Positions 1 to 11,014 of a DNA stretch of 64,000 nt are shown in pieces; position 1 is the first letter of the stretch; each line of letters opens with the position of its first letter. The notes under the pieces were generated by a model. That model was not told where the DNA came from, did no database searches, and saw only the letters and a program-made list of their open reading frames with translations. Origin of the DNA: Mercenaria mercenaria (lineage: Eukaryota > Mollusca > Bivalvia > Venerida > Veneridae). The stretch spans positions 49,424,001 through 49,488,000 of the forward strand of contig NC_069371.1 of the NCBI RefSeq assembly GCF_021730395.1, read 5' to 3'. Position numbers and translations under genes: made by a program.

Positions 1-733
1 TTTTGAAAAAATGAATACATCAAAATTGCGTGCTATTCTAAAAGGATATAAAGGAGCTGTAGCGAAACTTGCGGCGAAGTTAGAAGTGACTGACCAGACA
101 GAAGACGAGGAAAACGAGAAAATTCTTTATTCACTGGAGAAGAAACTTCAAAGCATCAATGATCTACACAAGACAATAATAGACAGTCTCACCGAAGACA
201 AAGAAGATGTAATAGAGAGAGAAGTTATAGAGCAAGATGATTATATCTACATTCTACAGTCTACAATCAACAAAATCAAGAAGATGATAAAGGTAAAAAA
301 TTCAAATTTAAACATCGTGGCCCGATCATTTACACGCCCATTGGAATCAACTGAGAATGCAGATGTTCAGCCGCCTGAAATATCGTCAGATATGAATAAT
401 CGTGAAACAGTTTCATTTCCGAACTTTAGTACACATTCACAGTCATACAACTCTGTGCATAGCTCAATATACCACAGACTGCCAAAACTGGATCTTCCTA
501 CTTTTAATGGCAGTATTCTTGAATGGCAATCTTTCTGGGATTCCTATGAATCAGCTATACATGCAAACCCGTCGCTTACAAATGTTCAGAAATTTAATTA
601 TTTGAAATCTTTGCTAAAACAAGATGCCTTACAAATTGTAGCAGGATTTGCCCTTACTAACACTAATTATCAGAAAGCCATATCACTTCTACATGAAAGA
701 TACCGACAAAGAGAAAAGATTATTCTTGCCTAC

Positions 734-1109
734 CTAGCGGGGAAAGTATACATTTATCCGAGCACGCGCCTGGGATAGATATTCCTGTCTTTCCCTAGGG
801 AAAAACCTTGTCTAAAATAGCGTGCACTAAGGTGACGTCACACAGTACTGGTACCATTGTGACGTCATAAACTATAAATAATGTCAGGAAATACCCAAAC
901 CTATTTGTCTCCACGATCTCTTTTGAACATGATAGGCAAGAAAAATTATCTAACATGTCTGCCTGTGTAAGACAGCTGTTTTCCCTACCCTCGGGACAGC
1001 ATGGATAAAAAAACCTGGCTAACGCTCGGTTTTCCATTCCACACTGTCCCTCGGGTAGGGAAAATCCCGTCTTACACAGGCAGGCATGTAAGATCCTTAT
1101 ATTCAAACA
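734..1109. mobile_element. Non-coding hairpin element inserted in BEL/Pao gag
   Basis: A block of about 376 bp foreign to gag, with TAC on both sides (731-733 and 1110-1112), a possible target duplication. It contains a long inverted repeat: arms 953-999 and 1044-1089, sharing CTGCCTGTGTAAGAC and TTTCCCTACC, with a loop of about 44 bp. It also has a short palindrome, TTTCCCTAGGGAAA, near 790. The ends are not clear terminal inverted repeats, so the family is unknown. Confidence 0.6.
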
Positions 1110-1202
1110 TACACGAAAGCGCTACTTGATATGCCTGCGCATATTCATTTGCAAGTCTCAGACATTTTTATGACAATACAGAAATTTATATAAGAGGATT
1201 AG

Positions 1203-1662
1203 GTCAGAGACCACCAATTCAAAAAAGTACAGGGAACTTACTAGGAATGAGGTAAGTGTATACCTGGGAATAAGGTAACGTCTGTGCGTTCTGATTGGTC
1301 AGTCATGTAAACAAACCCAGGAAGTGATTATTTTTTCAAAATTGATATTTTTCACTGCATTTACAGTATTTTATTATACATTTTGACAAAATTTGCTACA
1401 TTTTATGTGTATTGAAAAAAAGTTTTATCAAACGAATTTCTCCCGCCATGCCAACGATGTAAACAGGGGGTCATCTCATTCACACGAAAATTACTTAAAT
1501 AAAGTATCACTATTCATATGTTTTTCGTCCGATATTTTGGTAGAACTAAGATAGTTCTTGAAAAATATGTAGTTAGATATACATGTTTCGATGTATGGAA
1601 GGCCGTACACGCCATAATGTTATAATGTAAGTCTATGGGAAAACAATTGGTGGTCTCTACCC
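1203..1662. repeat. Repeat unit copy 1 (MITE-like, 460 bp)
   Basis: It starts GTCAGAGACCACC and ends GGTGGTCTCTACCC, so it has imperfect terminal inverted repeats of about 17 bp. It differs from copy 2 at only about five positions by eye, which implies a recent or homogenised pair. Confidence 0.85.
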
Positions 1663-2173
1663 TATATTAGAGCTAAAACATGACTTTCGTCGGAAGACAT
1701 CACAGGTAATGTTAATGGCCACAAATCTGTTGTATATGATGTAGAAAGACGTTTTCGTGCAAAAATAAGCGTGAAATTTGAATATTTTTTAAATTTTGGC
1801 CTCTTTTTTGGACAAATGTGCCCATTTTTATCTGAGCTTTTGGGCCAGAAAGGTTCATTTTTATCTCTGTAATGTCAGAGAATGATCAAAATTAATAGAC
1901 TTTATTTCTATTTTTTACGGAATGAATCATATTTCAGCTTCCAAGTCAAATCCAATGCAGATAACTTAAATCTTCACGAGAAATTGCAATCAGACGACGA
2001 CAGGGACTGAATCTGGGCATATAAATCGACAGGGGGTGACCTCAGTAAACTGTCCATATCTTTCTTAAAACTGAACATTTCTTGATGAAACTTTGTGAGA
2101 CATTTGGTATTAGATCATGTTTGACAAAATCACTGTAAAATTGGAAAATGTGATACAAAACATTCATCTATAG

Positions 2174-2634
2174 GTCAGAGACCACCAATTCAAAAAAGTA
2201 CAGGGAACTTACTGGGAATGAGGTAAGTGTATACCTGGGAATAAGGTAACGTCTGTGCGTTCTGATTGGTCAGTCATGTAAACAAACCCAGGAAGTGATT
2301 ATTTTTTCAAAATTGATATTTTTTCACTGCATTTACAGTATTTAATTATACATTTTGACAAAATTTGCTACATTTTATGTGTATTGAAAAAAAGTTTTAT
2401 CAAACGAATTTCTCCCGCCATGCCAACGATGTAAACAGGGGGTCATCTCATTCACACGAAAATTACTTAAATAAAGTATCACTATTCATATGGTTTTCGT
2501 CCGATATTTTGGTAGAACTAAGATAGTTCTTGAAAAATATGTAGTTAGATATACATGTTTCGATGTATGGAAGGCCGTACACGCCATAATGTTATAATGT
2601 AAGTCTATGGGAAAACAATTGGTGGTCTCTACCC
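2174..2634. repeat. Repeat unit copy 2 (MITE-like, 461 bp)
   Basis: A direct copy of the 1203-1662 unit with the same inverted ends. It is followed by ATTAG, which matches the left flank of copy 1. Confidence 0.85.
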
Positions 2635-3149
2635 ATTAGAATCACTGGGCCAAACAGAAGACACATACGGTTCATTGCTAGTTCCGGTTATTTTGAATAA
2701 ATTGCCCGCAGAAATAATAAGGGTATGACACGTGAGCACGGGTCATCTACGTGGAGTCTGAGTGACATTAGAAAATGCTTACTTAAGGAACTTACAATTA
2801 TTAATGCCGGAAATGATCTCGAGTCCTCTCTGAGTTTTCCCTATACTGCATCATTTGTGACAAATGCCAAATACAGTGAAAGGCCGGCCAATAAAAAGGT
2901 CAGTTACCAACAACCCCGATATGCGAATCAAAAACTTTGTGCGTTCTGTAAAGGATCCAATGTGAGTACAGACTGTAAAAATATGAATAATTTTGAGGAC
3001 AGAATGAAAATTGCTGAGCGAGATCGGTTATGTTACAACTGCCTAGGAAAACACAAGATATCAGACTGCAAGTCCACATCCGTGTGTAGAAAATGCTCCC
3101 GTCGTCATCACACAAGTCCATGTAAAGGAAATACAGAAACCGGAAGTGA

Positions 3150-3825
3150 TCAGACAACCCAGAATGCACCTAAATATAGCCAGGAAACCCACAGCGCAAA
3201 GGACACGGACACAGTGATGTTACATTCTGCCAACACATATGCCAAGGAAGAAGTTTTACTTAAAACGGCAGTTTCTACTATACAGTCGGAATACACAACC
3301 GCGGAAGCAAATATATTATTTGATGAAGGTGCACGAAGGTCGTTCATGACGGAAAGTATGGCGAAAAGGTTGCACGTGACCCCTACCGAAAGAGAGTCTA
3401 TCAAATTATCAGGATTTGGGGCGAACCAGAGACAAGTTCGGCATTTAGATACCACCACTATATACTTAAAAACAGACGAAGGTAATGTCCCAATCAACGT
3501 TCTGATTGTACCGGAAATCGCTGTTCCGCTGAAAACCTGTCATCGAGAAGTAACAAGTCTCCCATACTTGCAAGGACTTAAATTAGCTCACCCACTTTCA
3601 GAGAGTGATGATTTTGAAATTACCCTACTTATCGGTGCCGACTTCTACTGGAATATTGTGCAGGATCGAGTTATTCGAGGAAACGGCCCAACCGCAGTGC
3701 AATCTAAAATCGGATACCTCCTTTCGAGACTGTTAAACATGACTACAGAGAGTCCTTCTCTTACTTCAATGATGAATGTTATTACACTACACGTATCAGA
3801 GCAGACAGATCTTGAGAAATTCTAG
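3150..3825 (+). pseudogene. BEL/Pao aspartic protease region (DUF1758-like)
   Basis: This follows the zinc knuckles directly. The segment around ILFDEGARRSFMTE and the later ITLLIGADFYW block match the layout of the retropepsin-like DUF1758 domain, which processes Gag-Pol in Pao/BEL elements. It belongs to the fossil element. Confidence 0.8.
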
Positions 3826-5300
3826 AAGGTAGAAGTGCTTGGAACCGAAGGGTTTCGAAATGACAATGAATACGACAAATACTTGGAAGGGTACCCGAGT
3901 TCGGCAATTACATTCAGAGAGGGAAGGTACTACGCAAAGTTACAGTGGAAAGAGAATCATTTACCGCTACCTAGAAACGAAGCCATTGCTAGACGTAGGA
4001 CTGAACATGTAATTAGCAAATTGTCAAAAGAACCAGCTCTATTGAAAAAATGTGGTGAAATAATTGCAGAACAGGAACAGCGAGGTGATTCTGCAAGTTT
4101 GAACGACTGTTTACTCAATACCCCACCCCATTTGAATGCATTAACTGCAATACTTCTACGCTTCAGAGATCATAAATACGCCGTTACGGCAGATATTGAG
4201 AAAGCGTTTCTCAACGTTGGCTTAGATGAGGGCGACCGTGACGTCACACGATTTTTCTGGCTCAGCGACCCGGATGATCCGAACAGCCCCCTGCAAACAT
4301 ACCACTTCCGGTCTGTGCTTTTTGGTGCAACGTGCTCTCCTTTTATCTTGAATGCAGTTATTATGAAGCATATCAACTCAAGCAATTGTAGTTTGGCAGA
4401 CCATTTCGTAAGGACTTGTACGTTGATAACCTGATTTCAAGTGTGCCAGATGAACAGACATTAGAAGACTACTTTCACTCGGATCAACGCGTCTTTCAAG
4501 AAGCAGGATTTAAACTTCGATCGTGGGCGTCTAATAACGAAACTTTGTGAGATATCACGAGAGCCGAGGGCATTATGGACCAGGGCAAACAGACAAAAGT
4601 ACTAGGTATGCGGTGGAGTACCAAATCGGACACAATTGCATACAAGAAAAGGGAATTAGCTCTTACAGACGACATACTTACTACCAAACCAGAAATCTTG
4701 AAGGAATCTTCAACTATATTCGACCCACTTGAAATACTTAGTCCCGTTACAGTCATGTGCAAAAAGAAATTCGACTGGGACGAAATTTTACCCGAAGAAG
4801 TTATTTCAAAGTGGAAAAAGATTAGGTCAGACATCGAGAAATGCTTGAAACAGAAATCTCTAGGTGTTATTTCACGAACCCGACGCCCGAAGATAGAACA
4901 TTGCATATTATCACAGATGCCAGTTTTAAAGCATATGGCGCATGCGCTTACCTAGTTTCTGGGAATAAGAGTAAATTAGTCATGGCAAAGAACAAAGTCG
5001 CGCCATTAATGCAACTTACCATACCAAAGCTTGAATTATCAGCTGCAATTATTGGGGCAAGATTGTGAGACCACACCACATCAAGTATTTACAGCAAACG
5101 TGTGTTTTTGTGGAGCGATAGTCAGATAGTCCTCAAATGGTTATGTTCACCAAAGTCACAGAAACCTTTCATTGGAAACAGAGTTAAAGAAATCATGACA
5201 TTGACAAATTCACATGAATTGCGATATTGTCCTACGGAATCCAATCCTGCAGATCTCTTATCAAGAGGAATCTCCTTCGGAAAGTTCAAAGATAATTGTA
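3826..5300 (+). pseudogene. BEL/Pao reverse transcriptase and RNase H region
   Basis: The reverse transcriptase region is recognised from TADIEKAFLNVGLDEGDRD and the downstream HFRSVLFGATCSPFILN block, which are standard for Pao/BEL. RNase H-like sequence follows (LHIITDASFKAYGACAY, then FLWSDSQIVLKWL). It is decayed and not functional. Confidence 0.88.
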
Positions 5301-6724
5301 GATGAACGGACCCTCCAGGGTATTACATGAAGAAAACTTTCCTGTTTGGGAGGATCCTATAGCAACATTTGTGACAAGTATTACAGATACATGTGAAGCT
5401 GTAGCAGGTACAGTCAGCGCAGAAGAACACAACGCGAACGGATTCACTTCCGGCAATGTAGCAGACATATTTAATGTTAACAGATTCAGTTCATATAAAA
5501 GAATTTTGCACGTGACAGCATATGTACTGAGGTTCATCAGTAATTGTAGAAGTGCACACAAGGTACACGGAATGCTGAATTCTCTTGAAATTGATTCCGC
5601 CTCAAGAGTACTGATTGCGTATGCGCAGAAGAAAAATTTCCCGGATATCATAAAGTATTTTGAGAAGAACTATCGTCAGACGAAACCGAATCTCATCAGA
5701 CAGCTTGATTTATTTATGGATGAAGATAGAATCATTCGATGTGGCGGACGAATTGGAAATGCAGCTTTACATGAAAGAACCAAGTATCCGTATTTACTAC
5801 CACCAAAAGATAAACTTACAGACTTGATTATTTCCAATGCTCATGTTTCTAGCCTACACTCAGGTTTAGAGAGTACAGTCACGTTTCTGCGGCTTTTGGA
5901 TTCCTGCCATACGACAACGAGTAAAGACTATTATTCACAAATGTATCACCTGTAGAAAGGTAACAGGTCAGCCATATCGAATACCAGACGCGCCACCATT
6001 ACCAAAAGACAGACTTCTTGAAGCGCCGTCATTTACAGTAACTGGTGTCTCAGCTGCTATTTTGAAAGGAGAAGTTCTTAACAGCATTGGCATAACTTGG
6101 AAATTCATTCCACAACACGCACCATGGTATGGTGGCTGTTGGGAGCGTTTAATTGGTGTAACGAAAAAGTGCATTAAGAAAGTACTTGGAAAAGCATTAG
6201 TCAGTATGGATGTTCTTCAAACTGTTATTATGGAGGTAGAATGCGTCATAAATGATCGGCCACTGACATGCGTATCGTCTGATCCACTTGATAAAGACCC
6301 ACTTACGCCATCTCAACTTCTGTACGGTCGGCGAATTAACTCCCCTGTCTATCCAGATAACCGACATGTGAACGGAGAAGAAAACCTAACCCACGGCTCA
6401 GCCAACAAGATGTCTAGAATAAGGTCAGCGATAATTGAACAATTCTGGTCTAAGTGGAAACATGAATATTTGACGTCCCTCAGAGAACGTCACAGAACAT
6501 CCGGGAAGGAAGGCGATACCGTCAAAATCGCCGATGTTATTCAAATCCACGACGAACACAATCCTAGAAATAAGTGGTCTCTAAGAATAATCCAAGATAT
6601 TATCACCAGCGGAGATGGTCGAGTTCGAGCAGCGGTAGTGCGATCCAGTAGAGGTTCAACGACCAGACCAATATCCATACTGTACCCAGTGGAAGTAACC
6701 CCAGACGAAGATAATGAACGCTAA
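5301..6724 (+). pseudogene. BEL/Pao integrase and C-terminal domain region
   Basis: The N-terminal part carries the integrase zinc-binding region (RIIRCGGRIGNAALHERTKY, then a block resembling DLIISNAHVSSLHSG). The C-terminal part contains FIPQHAPWYGGCWERLIGV, a hallmark of Pao/BEL integrases, followed by a DUF5641-like tail (about 6450-6710). In this family integrase inserts the cDNA copy. It is part of the fossil. Confidence 0.88.
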
Positions 6725-6874
6725 TCATATCTGATATAAACTGAGACGTTACCATTTAAAGATGAAGTGACACTAAATTTTTAAATGTGATTGAGATTAA
6801 TCGAGTGTCACTTACGTTATTTTCATAAGTGATGAACTATTCATAATCATGAGGTTACTTGAGCGGCCCCGGAG

Positions 6875-7031
6875 TGTTACACATATAAAAGTCGTTATTA
6901 TGCGCGCCATTATTAAGCGCCGTTGTTTGGGTATCGCGTGACGTCGGTGACGTCTCTTGTTATGAATTGTATTTGAATGAGTTGGAATAATGACTCGGTA
7001 GTGAATGGACGTTGTCTTTCTTTCTCCTACA
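6875..7031 (+). repeat. Candidate 3' LTR of the BEL/Pao fossil
   Basis: About 150 bases after the last coding part, a purine/G-C rich tract (GAGCGGCCCCGGAG) precedes TGTTACACATATAAAAG. This gives a TG start with a TATA-like box close behind, as in short BEL LTRs. A matching CA end is possible at CTCCTACA. The partner LTR is outside the window, so the boundaries are not proved. Confidence 0.3.
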
Positions 7032-7416
7032 TTTAATGTCACCCCGACAATTCGGGTCCACTATCTTAATATTACCTGAAAACAGTTGAAAACGTCTGTT
7101 TAAACAAAACTCGCTTACATCTACGCCCTCACCCTTTAAGCAAATTGGTGACAAAGCACTTTTTACATTATACCTTTCAGTATTCGTCAGAATGTTTAAA
7201 ACGAATTTAGTATAAAAAATATCCTACAAAATAGTATAATGTAGTCATTTGTTTCTTTTCACCTTATTGTGGCAATTCCACGCAGCGATTACGTCCCGTA
7301 GTACCTATAGCAAATGATCTGAAAGAATAGATTCTTAAAACTTAAGCCCTAAATATAAGACCTGACATAATTCATATCACTATAAGTTCATTTTAATTGA
7401 TATTTCATATTTCTTT
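7032..7416. other. Non-coding spacer
   Basis: An AT-rich stretch between the BEL/Pao fossil and the next inverted-repeat element. I see no coding sequence. The first 30 bases after the candidate LTR contain CACCCCGACAATTCGGG, a short imperfect palindrome of unknown meaning. Confidence 0.5.
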
Positions 7417-7621
7417 GTAGTATAGGCGCCGGTTTGGGGGCAAACAAACGGGCGCCATCTTGGATGACCTAGTTACTAGACTAGTAAATAGTAACTCATT
7501 TGCATATAAGAAATAATAAGTGCGCATGCGCGGTGGCCATTTTGATTTCTAATTTTAGAATGACGTTTTTATGAGAAACGTTAAGGAATGACCTCGCTCT
7601 GCTATTTATATCTCCCTAGAG
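7417..7621 (-). repeat. Left inverted copy of TIR repeat
   Basis: The reverse complement of the two copies at 10565-11014. It retains (on the minus strand) a TATAAATAG box, GCGCATGCGC (NRF-1-like), ATGCAAAT (octamer) and CAAGATGGCGCC (YY1-like). Confidence 0.85.
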
Positions 7622-8599
7622 TTTAATATGAATAACTCCACATGGATATATATGCTCTGAAAATACATTAGCAAATATCATCCGAAAATAGAACGAACTT
7701 AAGTGGTGTGAACATAGCTTGCAACCAAATTCCTATTGCCCCTGAAACATCAGTACGGAACCTGAAGGACCCGTAAATATCTACATAGATGTGCTTGCTA
7801 TGTTGTGTTGATCATCATGCAAAGAGAAATTGGTAGATAGGAGCACTTTAAAGTGAGTCTGACTTGAACATGTTGCTGAATTTTGTATGAAAGGTAGGCT
7901 AAAGAGGCAGTTTTAAATAGTATAAATGATGGATGTGCTTCCATCTCTGTGGAAAAATATTTTCCGACTGTGTAGAAAGACCCTACATACCGTTATATTA
8001 CATGCTGGACTATGAGCCGTATAGAATGGCTCTTGGCAAAATAACAGCACAAAATTTTTCCCAAGAATGCATAAAACAGTAGTTAAAGCTGAAAAAAGAG
8101 CACTTTTATATCTTTTAAAGACACTTTGATCGATATGATTCGGTTTGAATATTGAGGCAATCAGTGAAAGTGACTAGATGACGTATATTCCTAAGTTGGT
8201 ATACTCAAACCGGAAGTGAATTCAATCATGCGTAAAATTCGTATTTTCTGCGCGTTCCTAGATTCGAACCTGGTCAAGTGAGGTATCGTTGGAAAGGTCT
8301 CAGTTCTCGTTAAGAAGATTCGGAATATGTTTACTTTGATAATTGTGTTTCCAAGAGGGACCGAATAATGAGCCAAAATCACTCAAGCGTTAAATTCCGG
8401 CTTACTCCTTCATAATTGAACTAAAGCTAGGCATGTAGGGTATCTAACCAAAGGTCTCGATCAGAACTATAAGGCAATAAACTTTAACCGGAAGTCAAAT
8501 CACTCATGCGAGAAATACGTCACAGTAAGCTTATCTGATCCTTACACTTTAATATCCAAAATGGCAGTGAATGAATTTACAGGGAGAAATATAATAAAT
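7622..8599. other. Unassigned stretch inside composite, with duplicated 35-bp module
   Basis: No credible ORF. A module starting ACCGGAAGT and continuing with a CATGCG core occurs near 8210 and again near 8490, about 280 bp apart, each followed at a distance by AAAGGTCTC-like sequence. This suggests a degenerate tandem duplication. Confidence 0.4.
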
Positions 8600-9932
8600 A
8601 GAGCCAAATCAGACCGTTTAGATTTCGCATAAAATCTTCCATGAATGAAACTGACTTTGAATTCGATGGTATTAAAGAAAATTCAATTCCAGATACACCA
8701 CCATGGACCCTTCATACCCATACGGTTCTTTTCGATTTGAAAACTGCCTTGAGAAAGTCTGAAACAAACCCTGAAATATTCAAGTCCAAATATCATGAAA
8801 TCAAATCAACTTACAAGGACTATTTTGCATTTTACACAGACGGTTCAAAAGATGAATCAAAGGTTGGCTGTGCTGCTGTCAGCCTCCTTCATCAGTCAAA
8901 ATTACGTTTGCCAAATAATGCAACAATATTTTCAGCCGAGGCCAAAGCTATTGATTTAGCTCTAAATTTTATATAAATAAAATAGTGAAGAAAAATTTAT
9001 TATCTTTTCCGACTCGCTTTCTGTTTTACAGTCAATTCATTACCGAAATATGGAAAATCCATTCATTCAAAATATTCTTCTCAGGGTTCATGAACTATCT
9101 TTGAAAAAAGTCTATCATATTTGTTGGATTCCCAGTCATCTTCGTATTCATGGAAATGAGGATGCTGATACTGCAGCAAAGAAATCCCTTTCATTATCAC
9201 AATCCAATTTAAAATTACCACATACCGATTTAAGGCCCAATTTAAACAAATACATTTTATCTAAATGGCAATCGTCATGGAACAATGCTTCATTCAATAA
9301 ACTTCATGATATCAAACCTACTCTAGGGGAATGGCAACAAGATAACAGATCTGTCCGCAAGGAGAAAATTGTCCTTTCTCGCTGTCGAATAGGTCATACC
9401 CGTTTGACTCATTCTTACCTTTTGAATAAAGAAGATCAACCTGAAAGTGTACCATGTCAAACACCGCTATTAAACATATTTTAATCGACCGTGATGACTT
9501 TGCTACACAACGCAGTAAATATTATGACATTCAATCTTTGAAAGAGTTATTTGACAACGTTTCAGTCGGAAATATTTTATCGTTTTTAAAGCAGATAGGA
9601 ATATATCAAAAGATCTAACACTTCTTATTTTTATTTACATCTTGCAATATTATTATGTTTGCAGCTGATATTTTAACACACACGTACATACATTTTTACG
9701 TAACTGTTTTCAAATATGCTTTACATTTTACATGGATGTTTTTAGATATGTTTTACATTATTCATAGTGTTCTTTACATTTTTACATGGATGTTTTTAGG
9801 TATGCTTTACATTTTTACATCAATGTTTATGCTTTACAGTTGGCGTTTGCAATATGACTTCTTCTCGGCGATATGTGACTATTTTGTGCCGGTTCGCCGT
9901 AAAACCCAACTCACTCACTCACTCCCAAAGCA
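8600..9932 (+). pseudogene. 5'-truncated LINE: RNase H and 3' end (I/Nimb-like)
   Basis: The C-terminal part of a LINE ORF2. A conserved approach segment (SIPDTPPWTLHTHTVLFDLK) leads into an RNase H domain. Its acidic sites are visible: YTDGS near 8838, FSAEAKAI near 8931, FSDSL near 9004 and HGNEDADTAAK near 9151. The reading frame is broken once between 8976 and 9010 and again after about 9440, and the reverse transcriptase is missing, so the copy is dead. The 3' UTR ends in a stem-loop (CGGCGA...TCGCCG, 9866-9899), then TAAAACCCAAC and a (TCAC)n tail, as in RNase H-bearing LINEs of the I group. The N-terminal boundary near 8600 is approximate. Confidence 0.8.
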
Positions 9933-9936
9933 ACGT

Positions 9937-10200
9937 TCTGATTAGTCAGTATAGCTTATACCAATGCTCTGATTGGCTAGTGATATGACGCGTTCTCATT
10001 GGTTTAATTCTCAAAGAAAGGCTAGCTTACTTGTTAAAACTTGTCAGTCATTTGTTTGGTTCAAAGCTGTTCCAAACTGGAATATCTATTTTTAATCGGC
10101 CAATCAGAATTAATAGGAATGACCATTGTTACTAAAAACACCCCAATTGAAAAGTATATAACAGCGCCTTCATCAGACAAAATCATTCTGACCTCTGAAC
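9937..10200 (+). promoter_or_regulatory. Putative CCAAT-rich, TATA-containing promoter
   Basis: Within 220 bp there are two ATTGG boxes (CTGATTGGC, CTCATTGGTT), a CCAAT box (GGCCAATCAG) and a weaker ATTAGTC. They are followed by AGTATATAACAGCGCC, a TATA box near 10155, about 50 bp ahead of an ATG at 10208. The spacing fits a polymerase II core promoter. Function is inferred. Confidence 0.4.
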
Positions 10201-10207
10201 TGAAATC

Positions 10208-10546
10208 ATGGAAAATAGCTCGGGAGTATTCGAGAATATGATGAATTCCTCCGCGTCTGACCTAAAGGAAGTGTGTCCAGTACATCACAAAGTATGGATA
10301 TATGAGGCGCATTTCAGTAAAGTGCATCTTGGGATTTCCACATACACTTTTGTAGAATTGTTAACAGCCTATATAAGAAACAGGACGAATTTAAATGTAG
10401 ACTTCTCCATCATTCACACACTGATGATCCATATAGAGACATGTGGGACAGTTTGCCTGAAGGTCATTATTTTGTGGATATGGAGTGCGCATTACGCGAC
10501 ATTCTGGAAGCGAAAGGGTTTCTATATATTAAGTACAAGGATATAA
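10208..10546 (+). CDS. Hypothetical small ORF, possibly frame-broken
   Basis: 112 codons starting MENSSGVFENMMNSS, with the ATG placed about 50 bp after a TATA box. I do not recognise the product. The first 38 codons look coding, but after about 10325 a different forward frame looks more protein-like (for example DDPYRDMWDSLPEGHYF) and runs to a stop at about 10570. Either the ORF is broken, or it is two short exons or a chance ORF. There is no signal peptide or membrane segment. It lies inside the inverted-repeat composite, immediately before the inner right repeat, so it may be cargo or a relic of that element. Confidence 0.35.
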   Translation: MENSSGVFENMMNSSASDLKEVCPVHHKVWIYEAHFSKVHLGISTYTFVELLTAYIRNRTNLNVDFSIIHTLMIHIETCGTVCLKVIILWIWSAHYATFWKRKGFYILSTRI

Positions 10547-10564
10547 CAAAAACAAGAATAGGTA

Positions 10565-10790
10565 TATAAGTCAGCTCTATATACTTCCTAGAGATATAAA
10601 TAGTAGAGCGAGGTCATTCCTTAAACTAAAACGTTTCTCATAAATACGACATTCCAAAATTAGTATTCAAAATGGCCGCCGCGCATGCGCACTTATTATG
10701 ATGTCTTATATGCAAATGAGTTACTATCTATAGTAACTAGGTCATCCAAGATGGCGCCCGTTTGTTTGCCCCAAACCGGCGTCTATACTA
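10565..10790 (+). repeat. Inner right copy of TIR repeat
   Basis: About 226 bp, arranged head-to-tail with the next copy. It carries the same ordered motifs: TATAAATAG, GCGCATGCGC, ATGCAAAT and CAAGATGGCGCC. Confidence 0.85.
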
Positions 10791-11014
10791 GGTCAGCTGT
10801 ATATACTTCTGGGAGATATAAATAGCAGAGCGAGGTCATTCCTTAAACCAAAACATTTCTCATAAATACGTCATTCTAAAATTAGAATTCAAAATGGCCG
10901 CCGCGCATGCGCACTTATTATGATTTATTATATGCAAATGAGTTACTATTTATAGTAACTAGGTCATCCAAGATGGTGCCCGTTTGTTTGCCCCTAAACC
11001 GGAGCCTATACTAC
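10791..11014 (+). repeat. Outer right copy of TIR repeat
   Basis: About 224 bp. It has the same motif order as the inner copy, with one change in the YY1-like site (CAAGATGGTGCC), and it ends CCTATACTAC, the mirror of the left end. Confidence 0.85.

Larger units (their letters stand above)
1203..2634. mobile_element. Paired-repeat non-coding element inserted in BEL/Pao gag
   Basis: Two nearly identical direct copies of a unit of about 460 bp flank a 511-bp spacer. The pair is bounded by ATTAG on the left (1198-1202) and right (2635-2639), a target duplication cut from gag sequence. The whole 1.4 kb therefore looks like a single insertion. Each unit has inverted ends (GTCAGAGACCACCAATT and AATTGGTGGTCTCTACCC). 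The spacer (1663-2173) has no ORF. Confidence 0.8.
11..3150 (+). pseudogene. BEL/Pao gag region, interrupted by two inserted elements
   Basis: The first part encodes a charged N-terminus followed by the DUF1759 motif LPKLDLPTFNG near codon 155, which is typical of Pao/BEL gag. Gag-type coding sequence is seen again between the two insertions (about 1110-1200) and after the second (from about 2640). Near 2938-3125 there are cysteine-rich zinc knuckles (for example CYNCLGKHKISDC), which bind nucleic acid in this family. It is a fossil part of the BEL/Pao element and is not expected to make a protein. Confidence 0.85.
11..7031 (+). mobile_element. BEL/Pao LTR retroelement, decayed fossil
   Basis: A plus-strand LTR retrotransposon of the BEL/Pao superfamily. 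The parts in order are gag with a DUF1759-type domain, zinc knuckles, a DUF1758-type aspartic protease, reverse transcriptase, RNase H, integrase and a DUF5641-type C-terminal domain. The domain order and the LPKLDLPTFNG motif of the gag are diagnostic for Pao/BEL. The left LTR lies outside the window, and a candidate right LTR is at 6875-7031. The element is clearly broken, with two foreign insertions and around half a dozen further breaks. It is a fossil, but the domains are still easy to read, so moderate rather than great age is likely. Confidence 0.9.
7417..11014. mobile_element. Composite bounded by ~200-bp inverted repeats
   Basis: The left end (7417-7621) and right end (10791-11014) are inverted copies of one sequence, beginning GTAGTATAGG and ending CCTATACTAC. 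An extra copy, in the same orientation as the right end, sits just inside it (10565-10790). Between them lie an unassigned stretch (7622-8600), a truncated LINE (8600-9932), a CCAAT/TATA promoter-like segment and a small ORF. Either this is one TIR transposon later invaded by a LINE, or it is a chance pair of separate MITEs. The symmetrical TAGTATAGG ends make a TA target duplication possible. Confidence 0.55.

Noticed and set aside
3150-3497. Antisense ORFs across the BEL/Pao fossil
   Set aside because: Shadows of the plus-strand coding parts, with no independent support.
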